This document shows, in pieces, positions 7,496 through 16,171 of a stretch of DNA of 61,727 nucleotides; position 1 is the stretch's first letter, and each line of letters starts with the position of its first letter. Origin of the DNA: Anaerolineae bacterium (GTDB lineage: Bacteria > Chloroflexota > Anaerolineae > 4572-78 > J111). The stretch spans positions 1-61,727 of the forward strand of contig JAFGDY010000099.1 of NCBI GenBank assembly GCA_016931895.1, in the 5' to 3' direction. The notes below the pieces were generated by a model, which worked only from the letters and a program-made list of their open reading frames with translations, was not told the origin of the DNA and did not search any database. A program made the position numbers and the translations under genes.

Positions 7496-9205
7496 TTAGC
7501 CCTCAACCCCGCGCCTTGTATCCTGCAAAATAGAACCGCCGATGAACTCGCGCAGCAGGGAATTGTCGGGCACCAATTCGTCGGAGCAGGGTTCAAACCA
7601 TTGTAAAAAAGAGAGCAGGCGTTTGGCTTCAACGTGTTCCGGTTTGCCCGGCTCAATCTGCAACAGCAGCGGCTCGGCAATGGGTTTGATGACGGCCAAC
7701 TCGTAGACCAGGGCAGAGTTGAACATTACGTTAGCGTGTTCCTGGTAGGGAAAAATCCAGGTGTGTTCGCCCCGGCGCACTTTGGGCCAGCGGTTGATAG
7801 TTTCTCGGGCCGGGTAACCTCGCTGGCGGGCATCGCGGATAATGCGCCGCAGCAAACGCGAGTCGGTGGTTGCCACGCGATTATGCCGGTCCAGATTGAG
7901 CTGGGTTAAGGCCGACACGTAAATCCGGTAAATCTTATCCGGGGGGATGTGCGGCACCAATTCCGGATTCAACCCGTGAATGCCCTCAACAATGATCAAG
8001 TGTTGGTCGCTAATAGAGGCCGCGTCGCCCCACTCCCGCCGGCCGGTGAAAAAGTTGTAGTGCGGCAGGATGACCTCCTCTCCCTGCATCAGCCGCAGAA
8101 GCGTTTTGTTAAAAAGTTCTAAATCAAGCGCCTGGATATGCTCATAGTCGTACCCCCCCCCTTCATCAAGCGGCGTCTGCTCCCGGTCAACAAAAAAATC
8201 GTCCAGCCCCAACGCCAGGGGCTGAATTCCGTGCGCCATCAACTGAATGGCCAGGCGTTTGCTGAAGGTGGTTTTGCCCGACGAAGACGGGCCGGAAATA
8301 AGCACCAGCCGCACCTGGTCCTGCAAATCGGCTAACCTGGTGGCAATTTGGGCAATTCGCTGCTCCTGCAACGCTTCCGAAACCAGAATTGTTTCCAGCA
8401 GGTCTTTGCTAACCACCCGCAGATTCAAGGCCCCCACATCCCTGATGCCCAACTTGGCCATCCAGTCGCCATACTCATTGAAAACCGTAACCAGCTTGGG
8501 GTATTCAACGCAGGGCTGTAATTGGTCGGGCTGATGAGCGCGAGGATAGCGCAGCACAAAACCATCCGAATAGGTGTCAACGGCAAAATATTGTAAATAG
8601 CCGGTAGAGGGCACCATGTAACCGTGCATATAATCACGGTATTTACCCAACGTATAAACGGTGAGGTAAGGTTTACGCCGGGCGGCGAGCAGGCGCAGTT
8701 TGTCGTCGGCGTTCCGCGTTTGAAAAAGTTTCTCTGCTTCCGCCAAGGGGATCCGCTCCTTAAGAATGGACAGGTTGGCCTTGACCAATTCCCGCATCCG
8801 GGCTTCAATCTGCTTCAACTCGGCTTCGGTAAAAGGAGGACGCCCTTCCACCTCGCAGTAGAACGCGCCAAAGTTGAGGCCATAGTCAATGATGATTTGC
8901 GCAGTGGGAAAAAGCTCGTGGGCTACGGCAATGAGCAAAAAGGCCAGGGAGCGGCGATAAACGCGCATGCCGTCGCTATCGGCCAGAGTGAGCACGTGGA
9001 CCTCAAGGTCCCGGTCGGCGTGATAGGTTAGCTCGCGCAGTTGGCCGTTGACCAGGCAGGCCATAGGCAGCGGCTCTGCCGGAAAATGGCCGGCCTTGAT
9101 AAAATGTTCTATGGTGGTATTCAGCGGCCCTTCCAACACCTGGCCATCGCTGAATTTGATTTGGGCGGTAACGCGAGGCTGCGTGGGCCAGATATTATGG
9201 CTCAT
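7496..9205 (-). CDS. TGS/ThrRS-like domain fused to uridine kinase-like ATPase
   Basis: A 569-residue protein. Residues 1-75 resemble a TGS domain, 80-200 a threonyl-tRNA-synthetase second-additional-domain-like region, and 280-500 a phosphoribulokinase/uridine kinase domain with Walker A GPSSSGKTTFSKR, DDFFVDRE and a Walker B-like LIIVEGIHGLNPEL. This architecture is a known bacterial nucleoside kinase family (named uridine kinase or phosphoribulokinase-like in databases); its substrate is not settled. The ATG at 9205 was chosen because GGAG sits five bases before it; a GTG at 9211 overlaps that site. It begins just after the M42 gene stop, forming an operon. Confidence 0.88.
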   Translation of the reverse strand: MSHNIWPTQPRVTAQIKFSDGQVLEGPLNTTIEHFIKAGHFPAEPLPMACLVNGQLRELTYHADRDLEVHVLTLADSDGMRVYRRSLAFLLIAVAHELFPTAQIIIDYGLNFGAFYCEVEGRPPFTEAELKQIEARMRELVKANLSILKERIPLAEAEKLFQTRNADDKLRLLAARRKPYLTVYTLGKYRDYMHGYMVPSTGYLQYFAVDTYSDGFVLRYPRAHQPDQLQPCVEYPKLVTVFNEYGDWMAKLGIRDVGALNLRVVSKDLLETILVSEALQEQRIAQIATRLADLQDQVRLVLISGPSSSGKTTFSKRLAIQLMAHGIQPLALGLDDFFVDREQTPLDEGGGYDYEHIQALDLELFNKTLLRLMQGEEVILPHYNFFTGRREWGDAASISDQHLIIVEGIHGLNPELVPHIPPDKIYRIYVSALTQLNLDRHNRVATTDSRLLRRIIRDARQRGYPARETINRWPKVRRGEHTWIFPYQEHANVMFNSALVYELAVIKPIAEPLLLQIEPGKPEHVEAKRLLSFLQWFEPCSDELVPDNSLLREFIGGSILQDTRRGVEG

Positions 9206-9207
9206 GG

Positions 9208-10206
9208 TCACTCCAATTTAGCCGGGCCGGCGAGCATGGCCAGCAAGAGTTTGACCGCATTTTGCACATCGCTGTAGCTGACCATTTCCGAGGGGGTATG
9301 GACATGGCGGCAGGGAATGGATATGGCCCCGGCGGCGCTGCCTTCGTGGGCCAACTGCATGGCCCTGGCGTCGGTGCTGCCCAGGGTGAGAATTTCCATT
9401 TGATAGGGGATTTTATTCTTGGTGGCCGTCTCAACCATCCATTTTTTCAGGCCGGGATGGGCCAGCATGCCTTTATCCATTATTTTGATGGCCGGGCCGT
9501 GGCCCATTTTAACCTCAAAATGTTTGCGTTCGGGCACGTCGCCGCTGTCGGTCACATCCAGGGCAATAGAAACATCGGGATGAACCTTATAAGCGGCGGT
9601 GGTTGCGCCACGCACGCCCACCTCTTCTTGCACGGTAAAAACAAAGTGGACAGCGTGGGGCGTTTGTTGGAGCTGCCGCAAGGTTTCAACCAAAATGGCG
9701 CAGCCAATCCGGTTATCCATACTTTTGGCTACCAGAGCGTCGCCCAGGTCCACAAAGGGACGCTGAAAAGCCGCCACGTCGCCTACCCGCACCGGCAGTT
9801 CTTTTTTATTTTTGACGCCAAAGTCAAGATACAGGCTCCGCTGCGAGTGGTCCGGGGCGTCCGGGTGGGGCCACTTTTCCACGTTGATGACGCCCATAGC
9901 CCCGTTGGTAAAAATGGCCCGATTGCCCACCATGGTGGCCGGGTGGACAAAACCCAGCGAGGTGAAGCGGGCAAAACCCTTATCGTCAACGTGAGATACC
10001 ATCAGGCCGATTTCGTCCATGTGGGCGGCCAGCATGATCTTGACTCCCTGGCCGTTCCCTTTTTTAACAGCATGCAAGTTGCCCAGGGGATCAACTTCAA
10101 CGCTGTCGGCGTGAGGGGTAACGTGCTGCCGGATGAGGTCGCGGACAGCCTGTTCGTAGCCCGGCGGACCGTAGGCTTCGGTGAGTTGTTTGATGAGATC
10201 TTTCAT
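9208..10206 (-). CDS. M42 family metallo-aminopeptidase (glutamyl aminopeptidase/endoglucanase-like)
   Basis: A 332-residue cytoplasmic dodecameric-type aminopeptidase. Metal and catalytic motifs are visible: AAHMDEIG (His and Asp metal ligands), the bridging Asp in SMDNRIGCA, FTVQEEVGVRG (catalytic Glu pair), ALDVTDSGD and a C-terminal IPCRHVHTPSE with the last His ligand. M42 enzymes trim N-terminal residues from short peptides. It ends at the start of the kinase-like gene. A second M42 gene lies about 0.9 kb upstream, separated by an MNT-HEPN pair. Confidence 0.93.
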   Translation of the reverse strand: MKDLIKQLTEAYGPPGYEQAVRDLIRQHVTPHADSVEVDPLGNLHAVKKGNGQGVKIMLAAHMDEIGLMVSHVDDKGFARFTSLGFVHPATMVGNRAIFTNGAMGVINVEKWPHPDAPDHSQRSLYLDFGVKNKKELPVRVGDVAAFQRPFVDLGDALVAKSMDNRIGCAILVETLRQLQQTPHAVHFVFTVQEEVGVRGATTAAYKVHPDVSIALDVTDSGDVPERKHFEVKMGHGPAIKIMDKGMLAHPGLKKWMVETATKNKIPYQMEILTLGSTDARAMQLAHEGSAAGAISIPCRHVHTPSEMVSYSDVQNAVKLLLAMLAGPAKLE

Positions 10207-10323
10207 GTATTTTCTCCGTTAAGGATTACTGCGCCCTGGGCCGCAAACGCTCTGGCCGTGGCCGCGCCAATGCCATGATTGGCGACTGAATTAAGACCAC
10301 TTTACCGGCAAGTTGGGGATTTA

Positions 10324-10713
10324 TCATATTTTGTCCATTCCCAATTTTGACCGGATAAAGACACGCACGGTTTCCACAGTTTCAACAGCGCCTGCGGCCT
10401 CTTCAATTGTGGCAAAACGGCCTGGATAGCGAGTTTCAATACTGTAGCTATTGAGGGCTTGCATTTCCAACGCAATGGTGGAGAAAGAATTATCCCGTTC
10501 CTCGCACAGCAACAATAGTTGAGATAAATTATGAGTGCGTGGAAATTCAACTGATTGATAATGAAGATAGGCTTTGGCATATTTTTCGGCACATTGTTGG
10601 CAGTGAAAACAGATGGCATCAGCCATAGTCTCCAGTTTCAGCTTCAATAACGCTGCTGCCGCAACAAAATCATTTTCCGCCTTTTGAACCCACTCTAGCG
10701 TCAGTTCGTTCAT
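10324..10713 (-). CDS. HEPN-domain protein (putative toxin of MNT-HEPN pair)
   Basis: 129 residues from the ATG of MNELTLEWVQKA. The PF05168-type HEPN pattern is clear: AENDFVAAAALLK, FHCQQCAEKYAKAYL, FPRTHNLSQLL and RYPGRF. I see no convincing R-x4-6-H RNase motif, so it may act through its partner or lack nuclease activity. The gene overlaps the 3' end of the nucleotidyltransferase gene by 44 bases, a sign of tight coupling. In the related HepT-MntA systems the nucleotidyltransferase inactivates the HEPN toxin by adding AMP; that role is inferred here. Confidence 0.82.
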   Translation of the reverse strand: MNELTLEWVQKAENDFVAAAALLKLKLETMADAICFHCQQCAEKYAKAYLHYQSVEFPRTHNLSQLLLLCEERDNSFSTIALEMQALNSYSIETRYPGRFATIEEAAGAVETVETVRVFIRSKLGMDKI

Positions 10714-11059
10714 GAAGAACTTTACCCTTGGTAACAATCTCGCGTAAGAAAAAATCATTTAATGAAATGCGATTCTCTATTTCTTGTGGAGTACGCACCA
10801 AAATATCTAACCCTATCGGGTCTCGAAAGGAAACACTAATATCTCTTTGCAATTTTTTGGGGTCTTCTGTCTCCGTAACCACCAATAAATCCACATCACT
10901 CCAGGGTTTGGGCTGGCCGTAGGCATACGAGCCAAAGAGAATTATTTTCTCCGGGGCAAAGGTTTGGGCAATATGCTCGACAACCGCCTGGATAGCGTCC
11001 AGCGGCACTCGCTCACGCTCATTGATATTGGGCACATGGATATTTAAATCTTTTAACAA
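10670..11059 (-). CDS. MNT-type minimal nucleotidyltransferase (putative antitoxin)
   Basis: 129 residues starting at TTG, three bases after the M42 stop, with AGGAG ten bases upstream inside that gene. The Pol-beta superfamily motif is intact: ILFGSYAYGQPKPWSDVDLLVV (shown in part: GSYAYG then SDVDLLV), and GLDILV supplies the third Asp. The usual GSYARG Arg is Tyr here. It pairs with the overlapping HEPN gene. The expected role is nucleotidylation of the HEPN partner, from family knowledge. Confidence 0.85.
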   Translation of the reverse strand: MLKDLNIHVPNINERERVPLDAIQAVVEHIAQTFAPEKIILFGSYAYGQPKPWSDVDLLVVTETEDPKKLQRDISVSFRDPIGLDILVRTPQEIENRISLNDFFLREIVTKGKVLHERTDARVGSKGGK

Positions 11060-11062
11060 ATT

Positions 11063-12124
11063 TTACCACTCCTGTTTTGGCAATTGTTTCAACACCGCTT
11101 GCATCAGTTTGACGGTGTTCCAGAAATCGGCCAAATCCAAAACGGCCGCAGGAGAGTGAATGTATCGCGCCGCCATGCTCACCGCCACCGAAGGCACGCC
11201 CTCGCGGGCCAGGTGGATGGCCCCACCGTCCGTGCCGCCAACGCCGGGCCGTTTGAATTGATAGGGCAACCCTTCCGCCTCAGCCGTAGCCACCAGCAAG
11301 TCAACCAAACGACGGTCGGCCATAAAAGAACGATCCATGACCGTGATGGCCGGGCCCTGGCCCAAACAAGGAAATCCATCCAGGGCGCTTTCATCCAGGG
11401 GCGGCAGGTCATCCGCCGCCGTACATTCTACAACAAAGGCCAGGTTGGGATTGGCCGTGTATGAGGCCACTCGCGCGCCGCGCGCCCCCACTTCCTCTTG
11501 CACCGTAAATACGGCCATCAGGTCTACGGGATAATCGCCTTTGAGAAGTTCCAACAGAACCGCGCAGCCGGCCCGGTTATCAAGGGCCTTGCCCCTGACC
11601 AAACCCCGGTTCTGGCGCGGGCGAGCCTGCCCCCCCAGGCGGCCAAATTTGGTGGCAAAGGTGGCAAAATCGCCCACTTTAACCTTGCCGTTGGCTTCGC
11701 TATCGGTGGCGCCAATATCAATATACAGCGAAGCGATACCGGGCACTTTTTGTTCCTCATCGCCGGAGAGAAGATGGATTGGCTTGAGGCCAATCACGCC
11801 GGGAATACGTTCCCGGCCTACCACCACCGCTTTGCCCAGCAGCACGGCCGGATTGAAACTGCCTACCGGCTCAAATTTTAACAAGCCTTTGTCGGTGATT
11901 TTGGAGATGATGAAGCCCACTTCGTCCATGTGGGCGGTGACCATCACGCGCAGAGAGCTGGCTGCTCCACTACACCGTTGGCGCGTGACAAACAGGTTGC
12001 CCATAGTGTCCACGCGCCACTCATCGGCGTGCGGCCTGGCCGCTTCGATAATAATTTTTCTGACTTCATCTTCGGCGCTGGAAACGCCAAAGGCATTGGA
12101 GAGTTGTTCAAGATACATAGGCAC
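11063..12124 (-). CDS. Second M42 family metallo-aminopeptidase
   Basis: A 353-residue paralogue of the gene at 9208-10206. It has TAHMDEVGFI, KALDNRAGCAVLL, FTVQEEVGARG and VSMAARYIHSPAA, so the dinuclear metal site and catalytic Glu are complete. The N-terminal region carries an insertion around residues 40-60. With its paralogue it may form mixed or substrate-specialised peptide-trimming complexes. The MNT gene starts three bases after its stop codon, so the toxin-antitoxin pair is probably transcribed from this operon. Confidence 0.93.
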   Translation of the reverse strand: MPMYLEQLSNAFGVSSAEDEVRKIIIEAARPHADEWRVDTMGNLFVTRQRCSGAASSLRVMVTAHMDEVGFIISKITDKGLLKFEPVGSFNPAVLLGKAVVVGRERIPGVIGLKPIHLLSGDEEQKVPGIASLYIDIGATDSEANGKVKVGDFATFATKFGRLGGQARPRQNRGLVRGKALDNRAGCAVLLELLKGDYPVDLMAVFTVQEEVGARGARVASYTANPNLAFVVECTAADDLPPLDESALDGFPCLGQGPAITVMDRSFMADRRLVDLLVATAEAEGLPYQFKRPGVGGTDGGAIHLAREGVPSVAVSMAARYIHSPAAVLDLADFWNTVKLMQAVLKQLPKQEW

Positions 12125-12144
12125 GTTGAGTTTTACCTTGCCAA

Positions 12145-12606
12145 TCAGGGATGCGCTTTTTCCACCGCCACTTCAAATTTAAAACAGACATCGCCAATCT
12201 CAATAATATCGCCATTCGTTAAAGGCGCAGGTTGGGTCAAAAACGCATGATTGAGCTTGGTGGTGTCCTCGCCGCCCAGGTTTTCCAGCCACCAAACGCC
12301 CCTTTGATGGCGCAAACGAGCCTGTTGGGTCAAGGCATCGGCCTCGCTCACAATAATTGTGTTTTCAGGGCCATAACCTAACAGGGTGGTTGATTGCAGC
12401 GGAAAAGTTTGGCCCACTACCAGCGCCTGGCCTTCAGCCGCCGCAACGATGCGCAATTGGTCGGACAATTGAGGAGCGGCGGTGGAGCGAGACTCGGCGC
12501 GTTTTAGATCACGCCAGATAAGGTAAAAGGCCAGCCCCAGAAAGGTGTACAGGATAACGGTGGCTAACACCCGCAGGCCAAACAAAATCCAATCCAGGCT
12601 CACCAT
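12145..12606 (-). CDS. Membrane-anchored FHA-domain protein
   Basis: 153 residues. One transmembrane helix (about 8-30) is followed by a short charged linker and a forkhead-associated domain (LLGYGPENTIIV, LRHQRGVWWLENLGG, TKLNHAFLTQPAPLTNGDIIEIGDVCFKFE). FHA domains bind phosphothreonine peptides; the usual GR-S-H residues are partly changed (GYG, LRHQ), so affinity is uncertain. It overlaps the DUF3662 gene by seven bases. This resembles the FhaA/FhaB arrangement of Actinobacteria and Chloroflexota, but no Ser/Thr kinase or cell-division genes are beside it. Confidence 0.82.
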   Translation of the reverse strand: MVSLDWILFGLRVLATVILYTFLGLAFYLIWRDLKRAESRSTAAPQLSDQLRIVAAAEGQALVVGQTFPLQSTTLLGYGPENTIIVSEADALTQQARLRHQRGVWWLENLGGEDTTKLNHAFLTQPAPLTNGDIIEIGDVCFKFEVAVEKAHP

Positions 12607-12992
12607 GCTTCCCCGGAATTATGCCCCGTATGCCCGGTCCTTACTTCAACCCGTCCGGGTGGAACAGACTCGCTCTGCACCAACGATACCTGGAGCGACC
12701 CTTGAAATTGGCAATTCCCTTCGGCGGCCAGGCCGGTCAAATGATTAACCAGATCGGCCATAATGGCCCGGTCGCCGGCGCCATCAACCAGGGCCGGGTA
12801 ATCAAGGGGGTTGATGATAATTTGGTAGTGATTTGGGATAAGGCGAGAGTCAGCCCCATCCCGACATGCCGCCACCACCATGGTCAAATGGTCGGCCAGG
12901 TCAGCCGGATGCAAGCGGGTCTGAAAGAGACGCTGAAATGGCTTTTCTATCAAACGTTGGGCCAGCCGTTCAAGGCGGTCTAATTGATTCAT
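12600..12992 (-). CDS. DUF3662 (FhaA N-terminal-like) protein
   Basis: 130 residues starting MNQLDRLERLAQRLIEKPFQRLFQ, the typical start of FhaA-type proteins, with LHPADLADHLTMVV and HYQIIINPLDYPAL in the expected order. In Actinobacteria this domain is joined to FHA in one protein; here FHA is a separate, overlapping gene with its own membrane anchor, so the two products probably work together. It is the first gene of the small FHA operon. Confidence 0.8.
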   Translation of the reverse strand: MNQLDRLERLAQRLIEKPFQRLFQTRLHPADLADHLTMVVAACRDGADSRLIPNHYQIIINPLDYPALVDGAGDRAIMADLVNHLTGLAAEGNCQFQGSLQVSLVQSESVPPGRVEVRTGHTGHNSGEAW

Positions 12993-13078
12993 ATCTTCAT
13001 TATAACGCAGGCCGGGGGAATAGAAAATTTGGCAAAGGTTTTCTTAAGGGCGCTGTTTTGAATTTAGAAGAGTCGAAT

Positions 13079-14332
13079 TCAGATGGCGGCTTTTGCAAAC
13101 TGCCGGCGTTGCATCAGCGATACCGAAGCAGCCATGTAAATCCACACCAACCCCAAACAGACGGCCACCAGGAACAGGAAGGCCGTCATCCCCAATAAAC
13201 CGGGCACCAGCAGCGGCGCCCCCAAAATGGAGATAAGCTGCCCGGCCACCATTGAGGCCTGATAATAGCCGGAAATTGTGCCCAGGATGGCGGGCGGGGA
13301 AAGCGTTTGCAATAATGTGCCAAGTTGCACCAGCAAAAAGCCAACTCCCACCCCGCCGATAAAAGAACTCACCAGGGCGATCCCCTTGGTGAACAGGGAC
13401 GGCTCAAAAAAACTGGCCGAAACCAGCAGGCCGGGCAAAAACATGAGCAAAAACAGGCCCAGTTTGAGGTCCTGCCAGGGGTTAACGGTTTTTTGGCGCA
13501 GCAGCAAATAAAAACCACTGAGCACCGTGCCCAAGCCCACCGCGCCAATCAACAAGCCAAACATACTTTCGTCGCCTTGCAAAATGTCCCTGGTATAGAT
13601 GGCGCCCAGAATGTCAAAGGCCATCACGCTAATGATCATCAAAAAACTGGTGACAAACAACAGGCGCAAGGCCGGCGTGCGCCAGATTACGGCCAGGGGT
13701 TTGAGGCCGGGTTGAGCCTGACCGGCCGCAACCGCGTCCTCAGCCGCGCCGGGATTGGTCCGGCCGGCTTTGAGATTGGGCAGGAAGAACAGGATACCCG
13801 CCCCCAGGATAAACGAGAGCACGTCAAACAACATTGCGTTATAAGGGCCAAGCCAGGTGATGAGCAACCCGGCCAGCATCGGCGCTCCAATTTTGATGAA
13901 GCTGGCCAACTGCTGCAAAAAGGCGTTGGCCCGCGTCAACTCGTCGGGGTGCGAGACCAGCGCGGGCACCAACGCCTGCCGGGCCGGGCCCATCACCGAC
14001 CCCAACGCCGCTTGCAGGGCGATCAAAACGTAAATCAAGGCCGGGTTCTGGGTTAAAAAGATGGCCAAAATGACCGCCGCGCTTAACAATTCGCTGGCCA
14101 TCATCAGGTATTTTTTGCTGAAACGGTCGGCCAATTTTCCGGCCAGCGGGCTAAAGATTAATAACGGCAGCAGCCCGGCCAACATAATGCCGCTGCTTTG
14201 CCACACGTTGCCGCCGCCCTTAAAAATCAGGATAGAAAAGACGGCCATCATGGTGATCCAACTGCCCATGCCGCTGATGGTTTCGGCCAGGCCCAGGGTG
14301 ATTAAGTGTTTGTTTTTCAGGATGGTTTTCAC
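13079..14332 (-). CDS. MFS transporter, drug/macrolide-efflux-like
   Basis: 417 residues from the GTG with GGAG seven bases upstream. Twelve hydrophobic helices can be traced. The MFS signature between helices 2 and 3 is visible as GKLADRFSKKYLM, and an Arg-rich loop precedes helix 5 (ALGSVMGPARQALVPALV). The central cytoplasmic loop is charged and Pro/Gly-rich (KAGRTNPGAAEDAVAAG). Such proteins (MFS_3/MacA-like exporters) use proton motive force to expel small molecules. The substrate is unknown. It follows the DUF2089 cluster with a 28-base gap. Confidence 0.88.
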   Translation of the reverse strand: MKTILKNKHLITLGLAETISGMGSWITMMAVFSILIFKGGGNVWQSSGIMLAGLLPLLIFSPLAGKLADRFSKKYLMMASELLSAAVILAIFLTQNPALIYVLIALQAALGSVMGPARQALVPALVSHPDELTRANAFLQQLASFIKIGAPMLAGLLITWLGPYNAMLFDVLSFILGAGILFFLPNLKAGRTNPGAAEDAVAAGQAQPGLKPLAVIWRTPALRLLFVTSFLMIISVMAFDILGAIYTRDILQGDESMFGLLIGAVGLGTVLSGFYLLLRQKTVNPWQDLKLGLFLLMFLPGLLVSASFFEPSLFTKGIALVSSFIGGVGVGFLLVQLGTLLQTLSPPAILGTISGYYQASMVAGQLISILGAPLLVPGLLGMTAFLFLVAVCLGLVWIYMAASVSLMQRRQFAKAAI

Positions 14333-14360
14333 GGTGATGCTCCAAAGGGCTATCCGCGCT

Positions 14361-14753
14361 CTATTCCACAAAAACCTCTACCCGCTCGCCGCCTTCATCG
14401 TCTTCAACATCTACAATTTTGCCGTGCGCGCCGCTTTTGATGGCCTCGATGGCGGCCATCACCTGCTCAGAGTCCATCTGCTCCAGCTCGGGCACAAAAC
14501 CGGCCCCTATTTTTAAGGCCACGTTCACCAGGCTCACCGGCACGTTTACCGTAACTTTTGGCTTGCCCGTTTGTTGATTGGTCACCCGAACGCGCAGCCA
14601 TTTAGCCTTGTCCACGGTGCTAGGCGGTAAAGCCGTTCTTTCTTTGGCCGTGCCGGTTTCCAGGGCGGCCAGCAGTTGGGCGGCTTCATCTACCGTAATA
14701 ATGTCTTGTTCCAACATTTTAAGAATTTGCATACGTTCTTCATTCAGGGTCAT
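14361..14753 (-). CDS. SHOCT-like domain protein
   Basis: About 130 residues from the ATG of MTLNEERMQ. The N-terminal helical pair (RMQILKMLEQDIITVDEAAQLLAAL) matches motifs in both neighbouring genes. The rest (WLRVRVTNQQTGKPKVTVNVPVSLV, then MAAIEAIKSGAHGKIVDVED) is the DUF family usually found next to DUF4097/DUF2089 proteins. No catalytic residues are evident. It is probably a soluble cytoplasmic partner or regulator. It is the third gene of an apparent three-gene operon. Confidence 0.75.
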   Translation of the reverse strand: MTLNEERMQILKMLEQDIITVDEAAQLLAALETGTAKERTALPPSTVDKAKWLRVRVTNQQTGKPKVTVNVPVSLVNVALKIGAGFVPELEQMDSEQVMAAIEAIKSGAHGKIVDVEDDEGGERVEVFVE

Positions 14754-14796
14754 GATCTTCACTCTCTTTCCTTAAAATTCAGGTATGCGCTCCGGT

Positions 14797-15384
14797 TCAA
14801 CCGTAATAAACCTGCACATACTCTTTGTCTTCATCAACTTCTACGTGAAAAATACCTTCGGCTGAGGCGTCAACCAGCGCGTCCAGGGCATCATCGGTCA
14901 CCATTGCCAGCCGAGGCTCAAAAAAGCGGGCTATTTTAAAGCCCCCCACCAGCCAACTCAAGGGCAGGGGCAGGTTAAAGCCAAAGTTAACGTCCTCGGT
15001 TTTAACCCGCAAATGCAGCCAGCGGTTGTGCTCACTCCACCAGGCCAACAGCAGCAGACACACGCCCACCAGCATCACGGGCAAAATTAACAGCAGCCAC
15101 CACGCGCCAAGAGGGCCGCCAAACACCAAAAAAATAGCGCCCAGCCCAATGATAACCAGCGTGCCGCCCGGCACCAGCAGCGCCGCCTGGTACCTGGCCC
15201 AGACCGGCCGGGGTGGGAAATCAAACGGCGCCGACCGAGTTTCTATCCTGGCCGGGCCGGGGGAGATCGATTCCCCGGCCCAGGTTCCGGCCGTGTTCAA
15301 CACGGCCAACAGGCGCTCCCCTTCCTCGGCCGAGATAGCGCCGGCGGCCACCAGTTGCAGCACTTTGTATTGGACCTGGTCCAT
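14797..15384 (-). CDS. SHOCT-like domain membrane protein
   Basis: About 195 residues from the ATG immediately after the DUF2089 stop. The N-terminal helical pair (LQLVAAGAISAEEGERLLAVL) is followed by a Pro-rich linker, two transmembrane helices (about 68-112) and a C-terminal domain (WLHLRVKTEDVNFGFNLPLPLSWL, then DALDALVDASAEGIFHVEVDEDKEYVQV) that resembles the C-terminal part of the next gene product. Function is unknown. It is likely a membrane-bound homologue or partner of the downstream soluble protein. Confidence 0.78.
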   Translation of the reverse strand: MDQVQYKVLQLVAAGAISAEEGERLLAVLNTAGTWAGESISPGPARIETRSAPFDFPPRPVWARYQAALLVPGGTLVIIGLGAIFLVFGGPLGAWWLLLILPVMLVGVCLLLLAWWSEHNRWLHLRVKTEDVNFGFNLPLPLSWLVGGFKIARFFEPRLAMVTDDALDALVDASAEGIFHVEVDEDKEYVQVYYG

Positions 15385-15386
15385 GG

Positions 15387-15764
15387 TCAACCGCCCCTTA
15401 ATTTCTGCGCGGCTTCTTCCGCCGTAATTGCGCCGGCGGCCAACTGGTCTAAAATGGCCTTTCGATCCACTCCTTTGGCCGGGCTTGCTTCTTCTTCTTT
15501 TACTTCATACCCCATCGCCCGGATGAGATCGTGCAGCCGGGCGCGCACGGTAGGATAGGAGATGTTCAACTCCTCGCCCACCCGGTTGATCTTGCCTTCG
15601 CAGCGAATAAAGGTTTCCACAAAATTGATCTGCTCCGGCGACAGGCTGTGAAACCGTCCCAGGGCAAAGTGTCCCTCCAGGCCGGTGTCGCAATTGCGGC
15701 AGTAAAGTTTGGTCACCACCAGGGATTCTTTACAAATGGGACATTCATTGATCACAGGATACAT
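15387..15764 (-). CDS. DUF2089 zinc-ribbon / helix-turn-helix regulator
   Basis: 125 residues: an N-terminal zinc ribbon (CPIC and CRNC), a helix-turn-helix-like segment (EGKINRVGEELNISYPTVRARLHDLIRAMGY) and a C-terminal helical pair (AILDQLAAGAITAEEAAQKLRGG) shared with the next two gene products. DUF2089 proteins are regarded as likely transcription factors. The start has AAAGGAG upstream. As the first gene of the cluster it probably autoregulates the cluster. The heptamer array at 15785-15868 lies just upstream. Confidence 0.85.
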   Translation of the reverse strand: MYPVINECPICKESLVVTKLYCRNCDTGLEGHFALGRFHSLSPEQINFVETFIRCEGKINRVGEELNISYPTVRARLHDLIRAMGYEVKEEEASPAKGVDRKAILDQLAAGAITAEEAAQKLRGG

Positions 15765-15784
15765 TTTGCCACTCCTTTCTCTAA

Positions 15785-15868
15785 GACGATGGACAAACGA
15801 CGATGGACGAAATTTGGTCGTTCGTCGTTGGTCGTTCGTCGTTGGTCATTGGTCGTTGACCGTTCGTC
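15785..15868. repeat. Inverted heptamer-repeat array 1
   Basis: Left arm of four GACGATG/GACAAAC/GACGAAA-type heptamers, an AAATTTG core, then a longer right arm of the reverse complement (GTTCGTC, GTTGGTC, ATTGGTC). It belongs to the five-member family described in the findings. Confidence 0.85.
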
Positions 15869-16171
15869 AAAAGGTATAATATCACCTTTTCCCCAACGTT
15901 ACCTATTCATTGGCTATTCGCCAACTATCAAAACGTTATCCAATATTATTGATATAATAGTGGATAAAATTAAAGTTGTCAAAATAAAAATTAAATAAAA
16001 TCAATATCATTATTAATTTTTATCATTACGCCCATTGGGGGCGGTGGGCAGCTAAACAACAGTGAAATGCCCCCAAGCTTATTTTGACCATTTCCCGCTT
16101 ACTATGGTAACATTGTACACCCGCCAGGATTTACAGCGGGTCACGACCCATGCTGAAAGTGAATAATCGCC
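15869..16171. other. AT-rich intergenic stretch, divergent promoters likely
   Basis: About 300 bases with no gene. 15930-16030 is strongly AT-rich (ATTATTGATATAAT and similar) and likely holds the promoter(s) for the leftward DUF2089 gene. 16084-16112 has TTGACC but no convincing -10 for the rightward gene. No RNA gene was recognised. Confidence 0.4.

Noticed and set aside
9262-10278. Long plus-strand frame of 338 codons
   Set aside because: It is antisense to the M42 gene, which has full catalytic motifs; the antisense product is His/Gly-rich with no family features.
15930-16040. AT-rich tract as a replication origin or attachment site
   Set aside because: No DnaA boxes, iterons, tRNA gene or integrase nearby; promoter use is the simpler reading.
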